From: Promicromonospora iranensis
Lineage (GTDB): Bacteria > Actinomycetota > Actinomycetes > Actinomycetales > Cellulomonadaceae
Direction of reading: 5' to 3'
Assembly: GCF_028994775.1 (NCBI RefSeq)
Contig: NZ_JAJQMN010000006.1
Location: 354,282-418,281, forward strand
DNA length: 64,000 bases
Of this stretch, positions 1 to 7,558 are shown piece after piece; positions within the stretch are counted from its first letter, which is position 1, and each line of letters starts with the position of its first letter. The position numbers were made by a program, and so were the translations under genes. The notes under the pieces are model-generated. The model had not been told where the DNA came from. It worked only from the letters and a program-made list of their open reading frames with translations, and ran no database searches.

Positions 1-2
1 AG

Positions 3-1931
3 CTCGTCGCCGCCGCAGGCCTCGGGTACGCGGACGGCGGGCGGACGACCCCGCAGGCTTCCGGGGAGGTGGCCGGCGCCGCCGATCCCGCCGCGAACCT
101 GTCGGCGCAGGCCACGTCCGGTGCCGTCGGCGCCGCGGGTGTCTCCGGTGCCGTCTGTGCTGACCGTGCTGACCGTGCCGACCGTGCCGACCGTGCGGCG
201 AGCGCCGCCGCGTCCGGACCGAGCCACGATCCCGCACCGCCGCCCCGCACGTCGATGGTGCGTGCCGTGTGGAGCACGCTGCGCGCCCGCCCGCTCGGCC
301 TGCTACTCCCGGCGGTCGTGTGGGAGCTCGCGGACTACCTCACCTCGACCGGCCTGATCGTCGGGTGGCTGTGGGCGTCGCTCGTCGTCGACCTGGAGCA
401 GGGCTCGGCGCCCTGGCTGCTGGTGTGCGCGATCCTGGCGGCGGTGGTGACGAACACGCTGCTGCCGTTCACGGTCCGGCTGACGAGCGCCCGCTGGTGG
501 GCCGACTCTCGGTTACGTCTCCGGCTCGCCGTCCTGCGCGGGCAGACGGCGCAGCGCCGCACCGTGCGCGACGCGCCCGGCGAGATCGCCGCGCGCGCCC
601 AGGAGGAGTACCGGCTCACCGGTCACACCCAGGCCTGGCGCGAGGTCCTCACCGGACCGTTCACCCTGGCGCTGCTCGTGGTGCTGAGCGGCAGCCTGCT
701 CGCCGGCGCGATCGGGCTGGCCATGGCGGCGGTGATGTTCGCGGCGCAGGTGCTGGGCAGCCGGTCCGTCGCGGCCGCCGCACGCCGCGCGGGTGACGCC
801 GCGGCGGAGCTGGGCCGCCTGCTCGGGTCGGCGCTCGACGCCGTACGCACCGTCAAGCTCGGGGCCGCGACCGGCGGCGTCCTCGCTCAGGTGGCCCGGG
901 TGGACGGTCGACGCGTGCAGGCTTCCCTGCGCGAGGAGCGCACCGACTTTCTCGTCGGACTGGCGCCCTCCGTGCTCAGCAGGATCGCGGCGGTCCTGGC
1001 GTGGGCGCTGCACCTGAACGGCACCTGGTCGCTGGCGACCACCCTGCTGGTCAGCACCTCGATCGGCACGTTCAGCTGGATCGGGTACGGGCTGGGTGAG
1101 CTCGTCACCAGCGGGGCGTCCGCCCGCCGCTGGGTCGAGGTGACGTCCCGGTACGCCGGCACCGAACGGCTCGCCGACGTGCCCGACGACCTGGACCTGT
1201 TCGCCGGTACGGCCAACCCTCCGGCGCCGGCACCCGGGGTGTCGGGCGAGCTGCGGGAGCTGCGGCTCGACGGCGTGAGCGCGACGCACGACGACGGCAC
1301 GGTGGGCGTCGCGGGCGTGGACCTCACCGTGCGGCGCGGCGAGCTCGTCCTGGTGGTGGGCCGGGTCGGGTCGGGCAAGTCGTCGCTGCTCGGGGCGCTG
1401 TCGGGTCTCGTCGACGTCGGCGGGCGGCTGACCTGGAACGGCGCCGACGTCACCGATCCGGAGACGTTCCTGCGCCCGCCCCGCGTGGCGCACGTCGCGC
1501 AGGTGCCGCACGTCGTGTCGGGAACCCTCGCCGACAACGTGCGGCTCGACCACGACCGCCCCCTCACCGGCCCGGTCGACGCCGCCGGGCTGGCCCGTGA
1601 CGTCGCCGAGGCGGGCGGCACCGCCACCCTGGTGGGGCACCGTGGCCTGCGCCTCTCGGGCGGTCAGGTGCAACGTCTGGGGCTGGCCCGGGCGTTGGCC
1701 ACGGGGTCCGACCTGATCCTCGTGGACGACGTCTCCTCCGCCCTCGACGCGGTCACCGAGGCGGAGGTGTGGTCAGGGCTGCGGGCCGCCGGCGCCACCG
1801 TGCTCGGCACGACGTCCCGCGCGGCGACCCTGGCCGCCGCCGACCGGGTGCTCGTGCTCGAGCACGGGCGCGTCGCCGCCGTCGGGCACTGGCGTGACCT
1901 GGAACCGCGCTGGTCCCACCTCGCCGGGTGA
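3..1931 (+). CDS. ABC exporter, permease-ATPase (5' end outside window)
   Basis: A transmembrane domain is followed by a nucleotide-binding domain, as in exporters of the heterodimeric multidrug/peptide class. The frame is open to the left edge. The first possible start is a GTG at 69, and residue numbers here count from it. Walker A GRVGSGKSS lies near 431, the Q-loop in VAHVAQVPHVVSGTL, the LSGGQ signature at 529-533, and Walker B/D-loop LVDDVSSALD near 550. The catalytic Glu after Walker B is Asp, and the switch His is replaced (TTSRAA), so this half is probably the non-hydrolysing partner. Upstream in the same frame, LVAAAGLGYAD resembles the C-terminal tail of another ABC half, so the gene may be a two-half fusion. 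An Ala/Asp/Arg-rich linker precedes the membrane domain. Confidence 0.8.
   Translation, partial: LVAAAGLGYADGGRTTPQASGEVAGAADPAANLSAQATSGAVGAAGVSGAVCADRADRADRADRAASAAASGPSHDPAPPPRTSMVRAVWSTLRARPLGLLLPAVVWELADYLTSTGLIVGWLWASLVVDLEQGSAPWLLVCAILAAVVTNTLLPFTVRLTSARWWADSRLRLRLAVLRGQTAQRRTVRDAPGEIAARAQEEYRLTGHTQAWREVLTGPFTLALLVVLSGSLLAGAIGLAMAAVMFAAQVLGSRSVAAAARRAGDAAAELGRLLGSALDAVRTVKLGAATGGVLAQVARVDGRRVQASLREERTDFLVGLAPSVLSRIAAVLAWALHLNGTWSLATTLLVSTSIGTFSWIGYGLGELVTSGASARRWVEVTSRYAGTERLADVPDDLDLFAGTANPPAPAPGVSGELRELRLDGVSATHDDGTVGVAGVDLTVRRGELVLVVGRVGSGKSSLLGALSGLVDVGGRLTWNGADVTDPETFLRPPRVAHVAQVPHVVSGTLADNVRLDHDRPLTGPVDAAGLARDVAEAGGTATLVGHRGLRLSGGQVQRLGLARALATGSDLILVDDVSSALDAVTEAEVWSGLRAAGATVLGTTSRAATLAAADRVLVLEHGRVAAVGHWRDLEPRWSHLAG
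157..202 (+). repeat. 9-bp tandem repeat encoding an Asp-Arg-Ala run
   Basis: Four to five copies of a 9-bp unit close to GACCGTGCT lie in the linker ahead of the ABC exporter membrane domain. They encode a DRADRADRADRA run. Repeat units of 9 bp change length in frame, so this looks like a slippage-prone linker. Confidence 0.75.
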
Positions 1932-2064
1932 CGGGCCGCCGGCTCGCCGGCCGAGGCGTCGGCCGCGACGGTCTCGACCCACCTGCAGCACATCGCCGGC
2001 GACACGGCCGCTGCCTGTGGAAAGCGTGCACTTCGGCTTGCTCGAATCTGGGACACTGGTGCGC

Positions 2065-4818
2065 ATGAGCATCCCTGCCTCCTCCGGGCCGACGGACCCG
2101 GCCGCGACCACACCAGCCCTCGACTCCTCGACCGCCGAGGTCACCGGCGCCGACGTCGTACGCGCGGTGGTCAAGGAGGTACCGGACAAGGTCAGCACGG
2201 ACGGGCTCGAGACGAAGTTCGACGAGCGCTGGACCGCCGAGAAGACCTTCGCGTTCGACCGCACCAAGACGCGCGACGAGATCTACTCGATCGACACGCC
2301 GCCGCCGACCGCGTCGGGATCGCTGCACGTGGGACACGTGTTCAGCTACACGCACACGGACATCGTGGCGCGCTTCAAGCGCATGCGCGGCCTCGAGGTC
2401 TTCTACCCCATGGGCTGGGACGACAACGGCCTGCCCACCGAGCGCCGCGTCCAGAACTACTACGGCGTGCGCGTCGACCTGTCGCTGCCCTACGACCCGG
2501 ACTTCACCCCGCCGTTCGAGGGCACCGGCAAGAGCGTCAAGGCCGCCGACCAGGTCCCGATCAGCCGCCGCAACTTCGTCGAGCTGTGCGAGCGTCTGAC
2601 CGCCGAGGACGAGAAGCAGTTCGAGGAGCTGTGGCGCCGCCTCGGCATCTCGGTGGACTGGGCACAGACGTATCAGACCATCGGCGACAGCTCGCGCGCC
2701 ACGGCGCAGCGTGCCTTCGTGCGCAACCTGCAGCGCGGTGAGGCCTACCAGGCCGAGGCGCCGGGCCTGTGGGACGTCACGTTCCAGACCGCCGTCGCGC
2801 AGGCCGAGCTGGAGGCCCGGGACTACCCCGGCCACTTCCACAAGGTCGCGTTCCACCAGGCCGACGGCGAGCCGGTCTACATCGAGACCACCCGCCCGGA
2901 GCTGATCCCCGCCGTCGTCGCGCTCATCGCACACCCGGACGACGAGCGCTACCAGCACCTGTTCGGCACGACCGTGAAGTCGCCGCTGTTCGGTGTCGAG
3001 GTCCCCGTGCTTGCCCACCACCTGGCCGAGCCGGACAAGGGCGCGGGCATCGCGATGTGCTGCACCTTCGGTGACCTCACCGACGTGCAGTGGTGGCGCG
3101 AGCTGCAGCTGCCGACCCGCTCGATCATCAACCGCGACGGCCGCATCACGCGTGAGGTGCCGGAGTGGCTCGCGGGCGGCCCGGGCGCCGAGCTGTTCGA
3201 GGCGGAGGTCGCGGGCAAGACGACGTTCAGCGCCCGCAAGGCGATCGTCGACGCGCTCACCGCGTCGGGCGACATGCCGACCGAGCCGGTGGCCACGCAG
3301 CGCAAGGCGAACTTCTTCGAGAAGGGCGACAAGCCCCTCGAGATCGTGACCTCGCGCCAGTGGTACATCCGCAACGGCGGTCGCGACAAGGAGCTGCGCG
3401 AGGAGCTGCTGGCCCGCGGCAAGGAGCTCGACTTCCACCCGGACTTCATGCGGGTGCGGTACGAGAACTGGGTCAACGGCCTCAACGGCGACTGGCTCGT
3501 GAGCCGGCAGCGCTTCTTCGGTGTCGCGATCCCGCTGTGGTACCCGGTCGACGCGAACGGCGAGGTCGACTACGACCACCCGATCGTCCCGGCCGAGGAG
3601 TCGCTGCCGATCGACCCGACCTCGCAGGCGCCCGCCGGCTACACGGAGGACCAGCGCGGCCAGGCCGGCGGTTTCGTCGGCGACGCCGACGTCATGGACA
3701 CCTGGGCCACCTCCTCCCTGACCCCGCAGATCGTCGCCGGCTGGGAGCGGGACCAGGACCTCTTCGACCGCGTCTACCCGATGGACCTGCGCCCCCAGGG
3801 TCAGGACATCATCCGCACGTGGCTGTTCTCCACCGTCGTGCGCTCGCACCTGGAGAACCGGGTGCTGCCGTGGAAGAACGCCACGATCAGCGGCTGGATC
3901 CTCGACCCGGACCGCAAGAAGATGTCGAAGTCCAAGGGCAACGTCGTCACGCCCATGGACCTGCTCGTGGAGCACGGCTCGGACGCGGTGCGGTACTGGG
4001 CGGCGTCGGCCCGCCTGGGCACGGACGCAGCGTTCGAGGTGGGGCAGATGAAGATCGGTCGCCGCCTGGCGATCAAGGTCCTCAACGCCTCGAAGTTCGC
4101 GCTGTCGTTCGGCGGCGGCGCGGGCAGCGAGATCGCGCTCGACCCGGCGGCCGTGACCGTCGCTCTCGACCGGTCGATGCTCGCCGGCCTGGGAGGCGTC
4201 GTCGAGCAGGCCACCGCGGCGCTGGAGTCCTACGACCACACGCGCGCGCTCGAGCTCACGGAGACGTTCTTCTGGGCGTTCTGCGACGACTACCTCGAGC
4301 TCGTCAAGGACCGTGCCTACGGCGCCGGTGCCGACTCGGCGGACGTCTCCCCCGAGACGACGTCGGCCCGCACCACCCTGGCGATCGCGCTCGACACCAT
4401 GCTGCGGCTCCTGGCGCCCTACCTGCCGTTCGCCACGGAAGAGGTCTGGTCCTGGTGGCGCGAGGGTTCGGTGCACCGTGCGGAGTGGCCCGACGCGGAG
4501 CCGCTGCGTGCGGCGTCCGGTGACGCCGACCCTGCCGACCTCGCGGCGGCTGGGCACGCCCTGGCGGCACTGCGCAAGGTGAAGTCCGAGGCCAAGGCAT
4601 CGATGCGGACACCGATCCTGGCGGCGTCACTGGCGGTGCCGGCAGCGTCCCTGACGGCCGTCCGGACGGCCGTCGAGGACATCAAGGCCGCGGGCCGCGT
4701 CACCGGTGCGCTCGACCTGGTCGCGGCTGCCGAGGGCCAGGGTGACCAGGCGGTACAGGGCGGGATGGTCGTGACGTCGAGCGAGCTGGGCGAGGCCCCG
4801 CCCCGCAACAAGGGCTGA
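2065..4818 (+). CDS. valS: Valyl-tRNA synthetase (archaeal-like class)
   Basis: Charges tRNA-Val in the cytosol; class Ia enzyme of 917 residues. The HIGH-type motif HVGH is at 88-91 and KMSKS at 619-623. A CP1 editing region follows the first half of the Rossmann fold, and an anticodon-binding helical region forms the C-terminal third. The segment after HVGH reads MGWDDNGLPTERRVQ, where ordinary bacterial enzymes carry a PGTDHAGIATQ-type sequence. This is the form shared with archaeal and Rickettsia-type ValS. The ATG at 2065 is chosen because it precedes the conserved N-terminus; no strong ribosome binding site is visible. A bidirectional hairpin follows the stop. Confidence 0.95.
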   Translation: MSIPASSGPTDPAATTPALDSSTAEVTGADVVRAVVKEVPDKVSTDGLETKFDERWTAEKTFAFDRTKTRDEIYSIDTPPPTASGSLHVGHVFSYTHTDIVARFKRMRGLEVFYPMGWDDNGLPTERRVQNYYGVRVDLSLPYDPDFTPPFEGTGKSVKAADQVPISRRNFVELCERLTAEDEKQFEELWRRLGISVDWAQTYQTIGDSSRATAQRAFVRNLQRGEAYQAEAPGLWDVTFQTAVAQAELEARDYPGHFHKVAFHQADGEPVYIETTRPELIPAVVALIAHPDDERYQHLFGTTVKSPLFGVEVPVLAHHLAEPDKGAGIAMCCTFGDLTDVQWWRELQLPTRSIINRDGRITREVPEWLAGGPGAELFEAEVAGKTTFSARKAIVDALTASGDMPTEPVATQRKANFFEKGDKPLEIVTSRQWYIRNGGRDKELREELLARGKELDFHPDFMRVRYENWVNGLNGDWLVSRQRFFGVAIPLWYPVDANGEVDYDHPIVPAEESLPIDPTSQAPAGYTEDQRGQAGGFVGDADVMDTWATSSLTPQIVAGWERDQDLFDRVYPMDLRPQGQDIIRTWLFSTVVRSHLENRVLPWKNATISGWILDPDRKKMSKSKGNVVTPMDLLVEHGSDAVRYWAASARLGTDAAFEVGQMKIGRRLAIKVLNASKFALSFGGGAGSEIALDPAAVTVALDRSMLAGLGGVVEQATAALESYDHTRALELTETFFWAFCDDYLELVKDRAYGAGADSADVSPETTSARTTLAIALDTMLRLLAPYLPFATEEVWSWWREGSVHRAEWPDAEPLRAASGDADPADLAAAGHALAALRKVKSEAKASMRTPILAASLAVPAASLTAVRTAVEDIKAAGRVTGALDLVAAAEGQGDQAVQGGMVVTSSELGEAPPRNKG

Positions 4819-4883
4819 CTTTTCGCCCATCGGCGCGGACCGTGCCGAGCCAGACGGGGCGAGCCAGACCGGGGCAAGACAGA

Positions 4884-4921
4884 ACCGGGGCGGTGGTGCT
4901 GAGCAGCACCACCGCCCCGGT
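4884..4921. terminator. Bidirectional terminator between valS and the DUF1877 gene
   Basis: A perfect 18-bp stem (left arm ACCGGGGCGGTGGTGCTG) with a 2-nt apex is followed by CTTTTGT on the plus strand. It sits between convergent genes and reads as a terminator in both directions. Confidence 0.85.
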
Positions 4922-4994
4922 CTTTTGTCTCCGTGCTGCCAGAGATCGGTCGGAGGCACGGTGCGCCACACGCGTGGCGCACCGGCCCGGTACG

Positions 4995-5501
4995 TCAGTT
5001 GAGCATCAGCACCACTGCGTCGCCGGCCTCGGCAGCCGCACCGTAGAACGCGGCCAGCTCGCCGTACGCCTGCGCCAGGCGCTCGGCGTCCGTCTCGGCG
5101 GCGTGCTCGCTCGGGTCCGGGCAGACGTCCTCGTCGCACAGCCGGGTGGCGTCGGCGAGCGGTGCCAGGGTGTCGAACGACGTGCCGACCAGGAACGCGG
5201 CGGCCTTCTCCACATCCTCGGGGCCCAGGTAGCGCACCGGCGTGATTCCCTCGGCAGCCCCGAGCGCGGCACCGCCCTGCACCGGGTCGACGGGCATCTC
5301 GCCGTGGACCCGCAGCACGTTGTGCAGCGGACCCCAGACGGTACCGATGCTGAAGTACCTCGCCTCCTGTGCCGGGAGGTCCATCTGGACCCATTCGCCC
5401 GCGAGCTCGTCGATGTGCTCCAGCGCCCAGGTCGGATCGGTCCGTGCCTTGTCGAAGTCGTCGGCGGCAAGCCGCGCGTACTCACAATGAATCATCCCCA
5501 T
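4995..5501 (-). CDS. DUF1877 family protein
   Basis: A 168-residue protein starting MGMIHCEYARL, matching the DUF1877 (YfbM-like) layout: N-terminal MGM, a W-x-LH segment (TVWGPLHNVL), the RYLGPEDVEKAAAFL helix and an acidic C-terminal helical part ending AVVLMLN. It is predicted to be soluble and cytosolic, and the family function is not established. The frame extends further upstream, but that extension runs through an AT-richer hairpin region and is unlike coding sequence, so the start at 5501 is preferred. It stands alone, convergent with valS. Confidence 0.75.
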   Translation of the reverse strand: MGMIHCEYARLAADDFDKARTDPTWALEHIDELAGEWVQMDLPAQEARYFSIGTVWGPLHNVLRVHGEMPVDPVQGGAALGAAEGITPVRYLGPEDVEKAAAFLVGTSFDTLAPLADATRLCDEDVCPDPSEHAAETDAERLAQAYGELAAFYGAAAEAGDAVVLMLN

Positions 5502-5529
5502 GGCCCGTGACCGTACCGATAATGCGTTT

Positions 5530-5583
5530 CCGTGTGTATGGGCAAAACGGACACATTTCGATGCAACATTTTCCCATACACGG
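5530..5583. repeat. Inverted repeat in an AT-richer intergenic patch
   Basis: CCGTGTGTATGGG (5530-5542) pairs with CCCATACACGG (5573-5583), leaving a 2-nt bulge. The segment also holds a direct repeat AAAACGGA. Base composition is clearly lower in GC than in the surrounding genes. Confidence 0.7.
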
Positions 5584-5605
5584 TAAAACGGAAATTCCAT
5601 ACGAA

Positions 5606-5650
5606 CTGATGCCCGTTCTGGGGTCTTTAGTCCCCCAGAACGGGCATCAG
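5606..5650. terminator. Perfect 18-bp hairpin downstream of the hibernation-factor gene
   Basis: CTGATGCCCGTTCTGGGG pairs perfectly with 5633-5650 around a 9-nt loop. It lies 27 bp beyond the stop of the minus-strand hibernation-factor gene. There is no T-tract, so terminator is a reasonable but unproven role; it could belong to a small mobile element together with the hairpin at 5530. Confidence 0.55.
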
Positions 5651-5676
5651 AATTCACACCGAATTCACGTGCGCGG

Positions 5677-6858
5677 TCAGTGCAACCTTCGATCATCCCC
5701 CGACATGCTCGCGAGCGCCTCCGTTGGCGTGCCTTCGTCACGCCAGCGCAGCGTCGCCGCGACCCCGTCCATGAGCTCGACCGATCCCTCCGGCGCGAAC
5801 GTCAGGCCGGCGTCCTGCCCCACCGCGGCGCGCACGAGCGCCACCGAGGCCGGCAGCTCCTCCAGCTGCTCCGTCACGCCCAGCGCCTCGAGCTCGGACC
5901 GGGACGACGCGATGTGCATCGGGTCCGGCCCGATCCAGAGCTTGCGGCCGTTCATGGGCGAGCCGCCCGTGCCGTACTCCTCGGCCAGGACGAGTTCCTT
6001 GACCTGTCCTCGGGCGAGCACCGAGACGACGTCGCCCACCGAGGTCACCGCGTTCGACTCACGGCCGAGCTCCTGCCGCAGCTCCGCCAGGACGCGCTCT
6101 CTGCGGCGCTCCCGGTACGAGTCGAGGGCCTCACCGACGCGTTCGGCGAACGCGCCCTCGTGGACACCGCCGCCGCTGCGGCCGCCGCCCGAGACCTCGA
6201 CCACCTTCTCCGTGGTCGGCGCCGTCAGCGCCGCACGGACCAGGGCGACAGCCCGCACGTCCCCCGTCAGCAGCACCAGCTCCGGCCTGGACTCGGCGAC
6301 CCGACGTTCGATCTCGGTAGCCACGGCGGCCGCGTTGCGCTCCCACGAGTCCTCGGCACGGGACTCGATGCGCGCACGCTTGACCTCGTTGGACCCGGAC
6401 TTCTCGATCTCGTCGTGCGGCGCCTGGAAGGTGCTGTGCTCCTTGCCGCCCGGCCCCGCCCGCAGGAAGTCGGCACCCTGCCGGTCCACCGCCACCTTGA
6501 GCAGCTCCACGGACTCGTCGGCGGCCAGCGCCGCCTGCAGCAGCGCCGGCACCGCTGCCCATGAGCTCGTCGTCGCGGTCGGCGGGTTGTTCACCACGCG
6601 GTCCACCAGCACACCCGTGTCGTCCGCTATGACCACACGGCCGTGCGGCCCCGGGACCCTCGTGGGCCGCAACACCACCTCTTGGATCGCGTCGAGCACG
6701 GCGTTCGGCGCCCCTTGCTGCGCCAGATCCTTGCGCGCCGCGTTCCAACGACCTTCGACGTCGCGGTCGGCGGCCTGCTCGGACGGCGTCGCGTCCAGGT
6801 GCAGTGTCGCAAAGGGGCCCGGGTGGCCGAGGAGGGGTTTGAGCCAGTCGATCTTCAT
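5677..6858 (-). CDS. Balon/Rv2629-type ribosome hibernation factor (baeRF family)
   Basis: A 393-residue protein resembling the bacterial archaeo-eukaryotic release-factor-like family that includes mycobacterial Rv2629 and Balon. These are eRF1/Pelota-related proteins that bind the ribosomal A site during dormancy. What is visible: an N-terminal region ending LRPTRVPGPHGRVVIADD, a central domain with DSWERNAAAVATEIERRV and ELVLLTGDVRAVALVRAAL, and a C-terminal domain with VKELVLAEEYGTGG and a LWIGPDP segment, the order expected of this family. A GGAGG ribosome binding site lies 6 bp before the ATG. It is monocistronic. The family call rests on remembered sequence style, not a search. Confidence 0.75.
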   Translation of the reverse strand: MKIDWLKPLLGHPGPFATLHLDATPSEQAADRDVEGRWNAARKDLAQQGAPNAVLDAIQEVVLRPTRVPGPHGRVVIADDTGVLVDRVVNNPPTATTSSWAAVPALLQAALAADESVELLKVAVDRQGADFLRAGPGGKEHSTFQAPHDEIEKSGSNEVKRARIESRAEDSWERNAAAVATEIERRVAESRPELVLLTGDVRAVALVRAALTAPTTEKVVEVSGGGRSGGGVHEGAFAERVGEALDSYRERRRERVLAELRQELGRESNAVTSVGDVVSVLARGQVKELVLAEEYGTGGSPMNGRKLWIGPDPMHIASSRSELEALGVTEQLEELPASVALVRAAVGQDAGLTFAPEGSVELMDGVAATLRWRDEGTPTEALASMSGDDRRLH

Positions 6859-7059
6859 TCGAACCTCCGCGTCTCCCGCCGAGGTCGAAGTGATGCCCTA
6901 CCGCACGACCTCGCCCCGGCGTTCCCTCCAGGAAACGACGGATCGCGGGCACACGCCACCCCCAGGCGGGAATTACCTGTGACCGGAGCACCAAGTTTCT
7001 GCCACCCGACGTCGATCAACGACCCGCAAAGGGTCAAGCGACGACAAGTGCTAACCCCT

Positions 7060-7407
7060 TCAAGCGTATGTGTCGACCTCAGGGAGGTTGTCGCCCTTGT
7101 GCCGCGCTGCGATCACCTCGTGGTGGCGGATCACCTCGCTCACGATGAACTGGCGGAACTGCACGGCGAACTCGGGGTCGAGGCCCGACTCCTCGGCGAT
7201 CGCCGTGAGCCGGGCGATCTGCTGCTGATCGCGCGACGGGTCCGCCGGCGGAAGGCCACCCACCGCCTTCAGCTCTCCGACCCTCCGCGTCATCTTGAAC
7301 CGCTCGGCGAGCAGGTGGACGAGCGCCGCGTCGATGTTGTCGATGCTCCCGCGGAGCCGGATGATCTCGGACGGCACCGGAGCACTGGTCGGTTCGTTGT
7401 CAGACAC
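7060..7407 (-). CDS. Chorismate mutase, AroQ type
   Basis: Converts chorismate to prephenate, the branch to phenylalanine and tyrosine. It has 115 residues, as expected of the all-helical AroQ monomer. The IIRLRGSIDNIDAALVHLLAERF helix carries the conserved Arg-Asp-Asp pattern, followed by KMTRRVGELKA with its active-site Lys and Arg, and a C-terminal helix FRQFIVSEVIRHHEVIA. The start is GTG at 7407. It is separated by about 200 bp from the hibernation-factor gene and divergent from the acyl-CoA synthetase gene. Confidence 0.85.
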   Translation of the reverse strand: MSDNEPTSAPVPSEIIRLRGSIDNIDAALVHLLAERFKMTRRVGELKAVGGLPPADPSRDQQQIARLTAIAEESGLDPEFAVQFRQFIVSEVIRHHEVIAARHKGDNLPEVDTYA

Positions 7408-7558
7408 AGGAAGAGGCTAACCCGCCCGGGGGGATCACCGGCGAAGGCTGTTCCGACCTGCAACGTGGATCGGCTACAGTCTGGCGAGCAGGCACGCAAC
7501 TTGGTGAAGGCCCAGAACTCTGGCTTCACCTCTTCAAGACTTCAACGGAGAGCAGCAG

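Noticed and set aside
1753..4557. A 934-codon open frame on the minus strand opposite valS
   Set aside because: It is the high-GC antisense shadow of valS, with Arg/Val/Gly-rich composition and no recognisable domain.
5502..5741. Longer version of the DUF1877 protein starting at 5741
   Set aside because: The extra N-terminus is coded by an AT-richer hairpin region and does not fit the family, whose proteins begin MGM.
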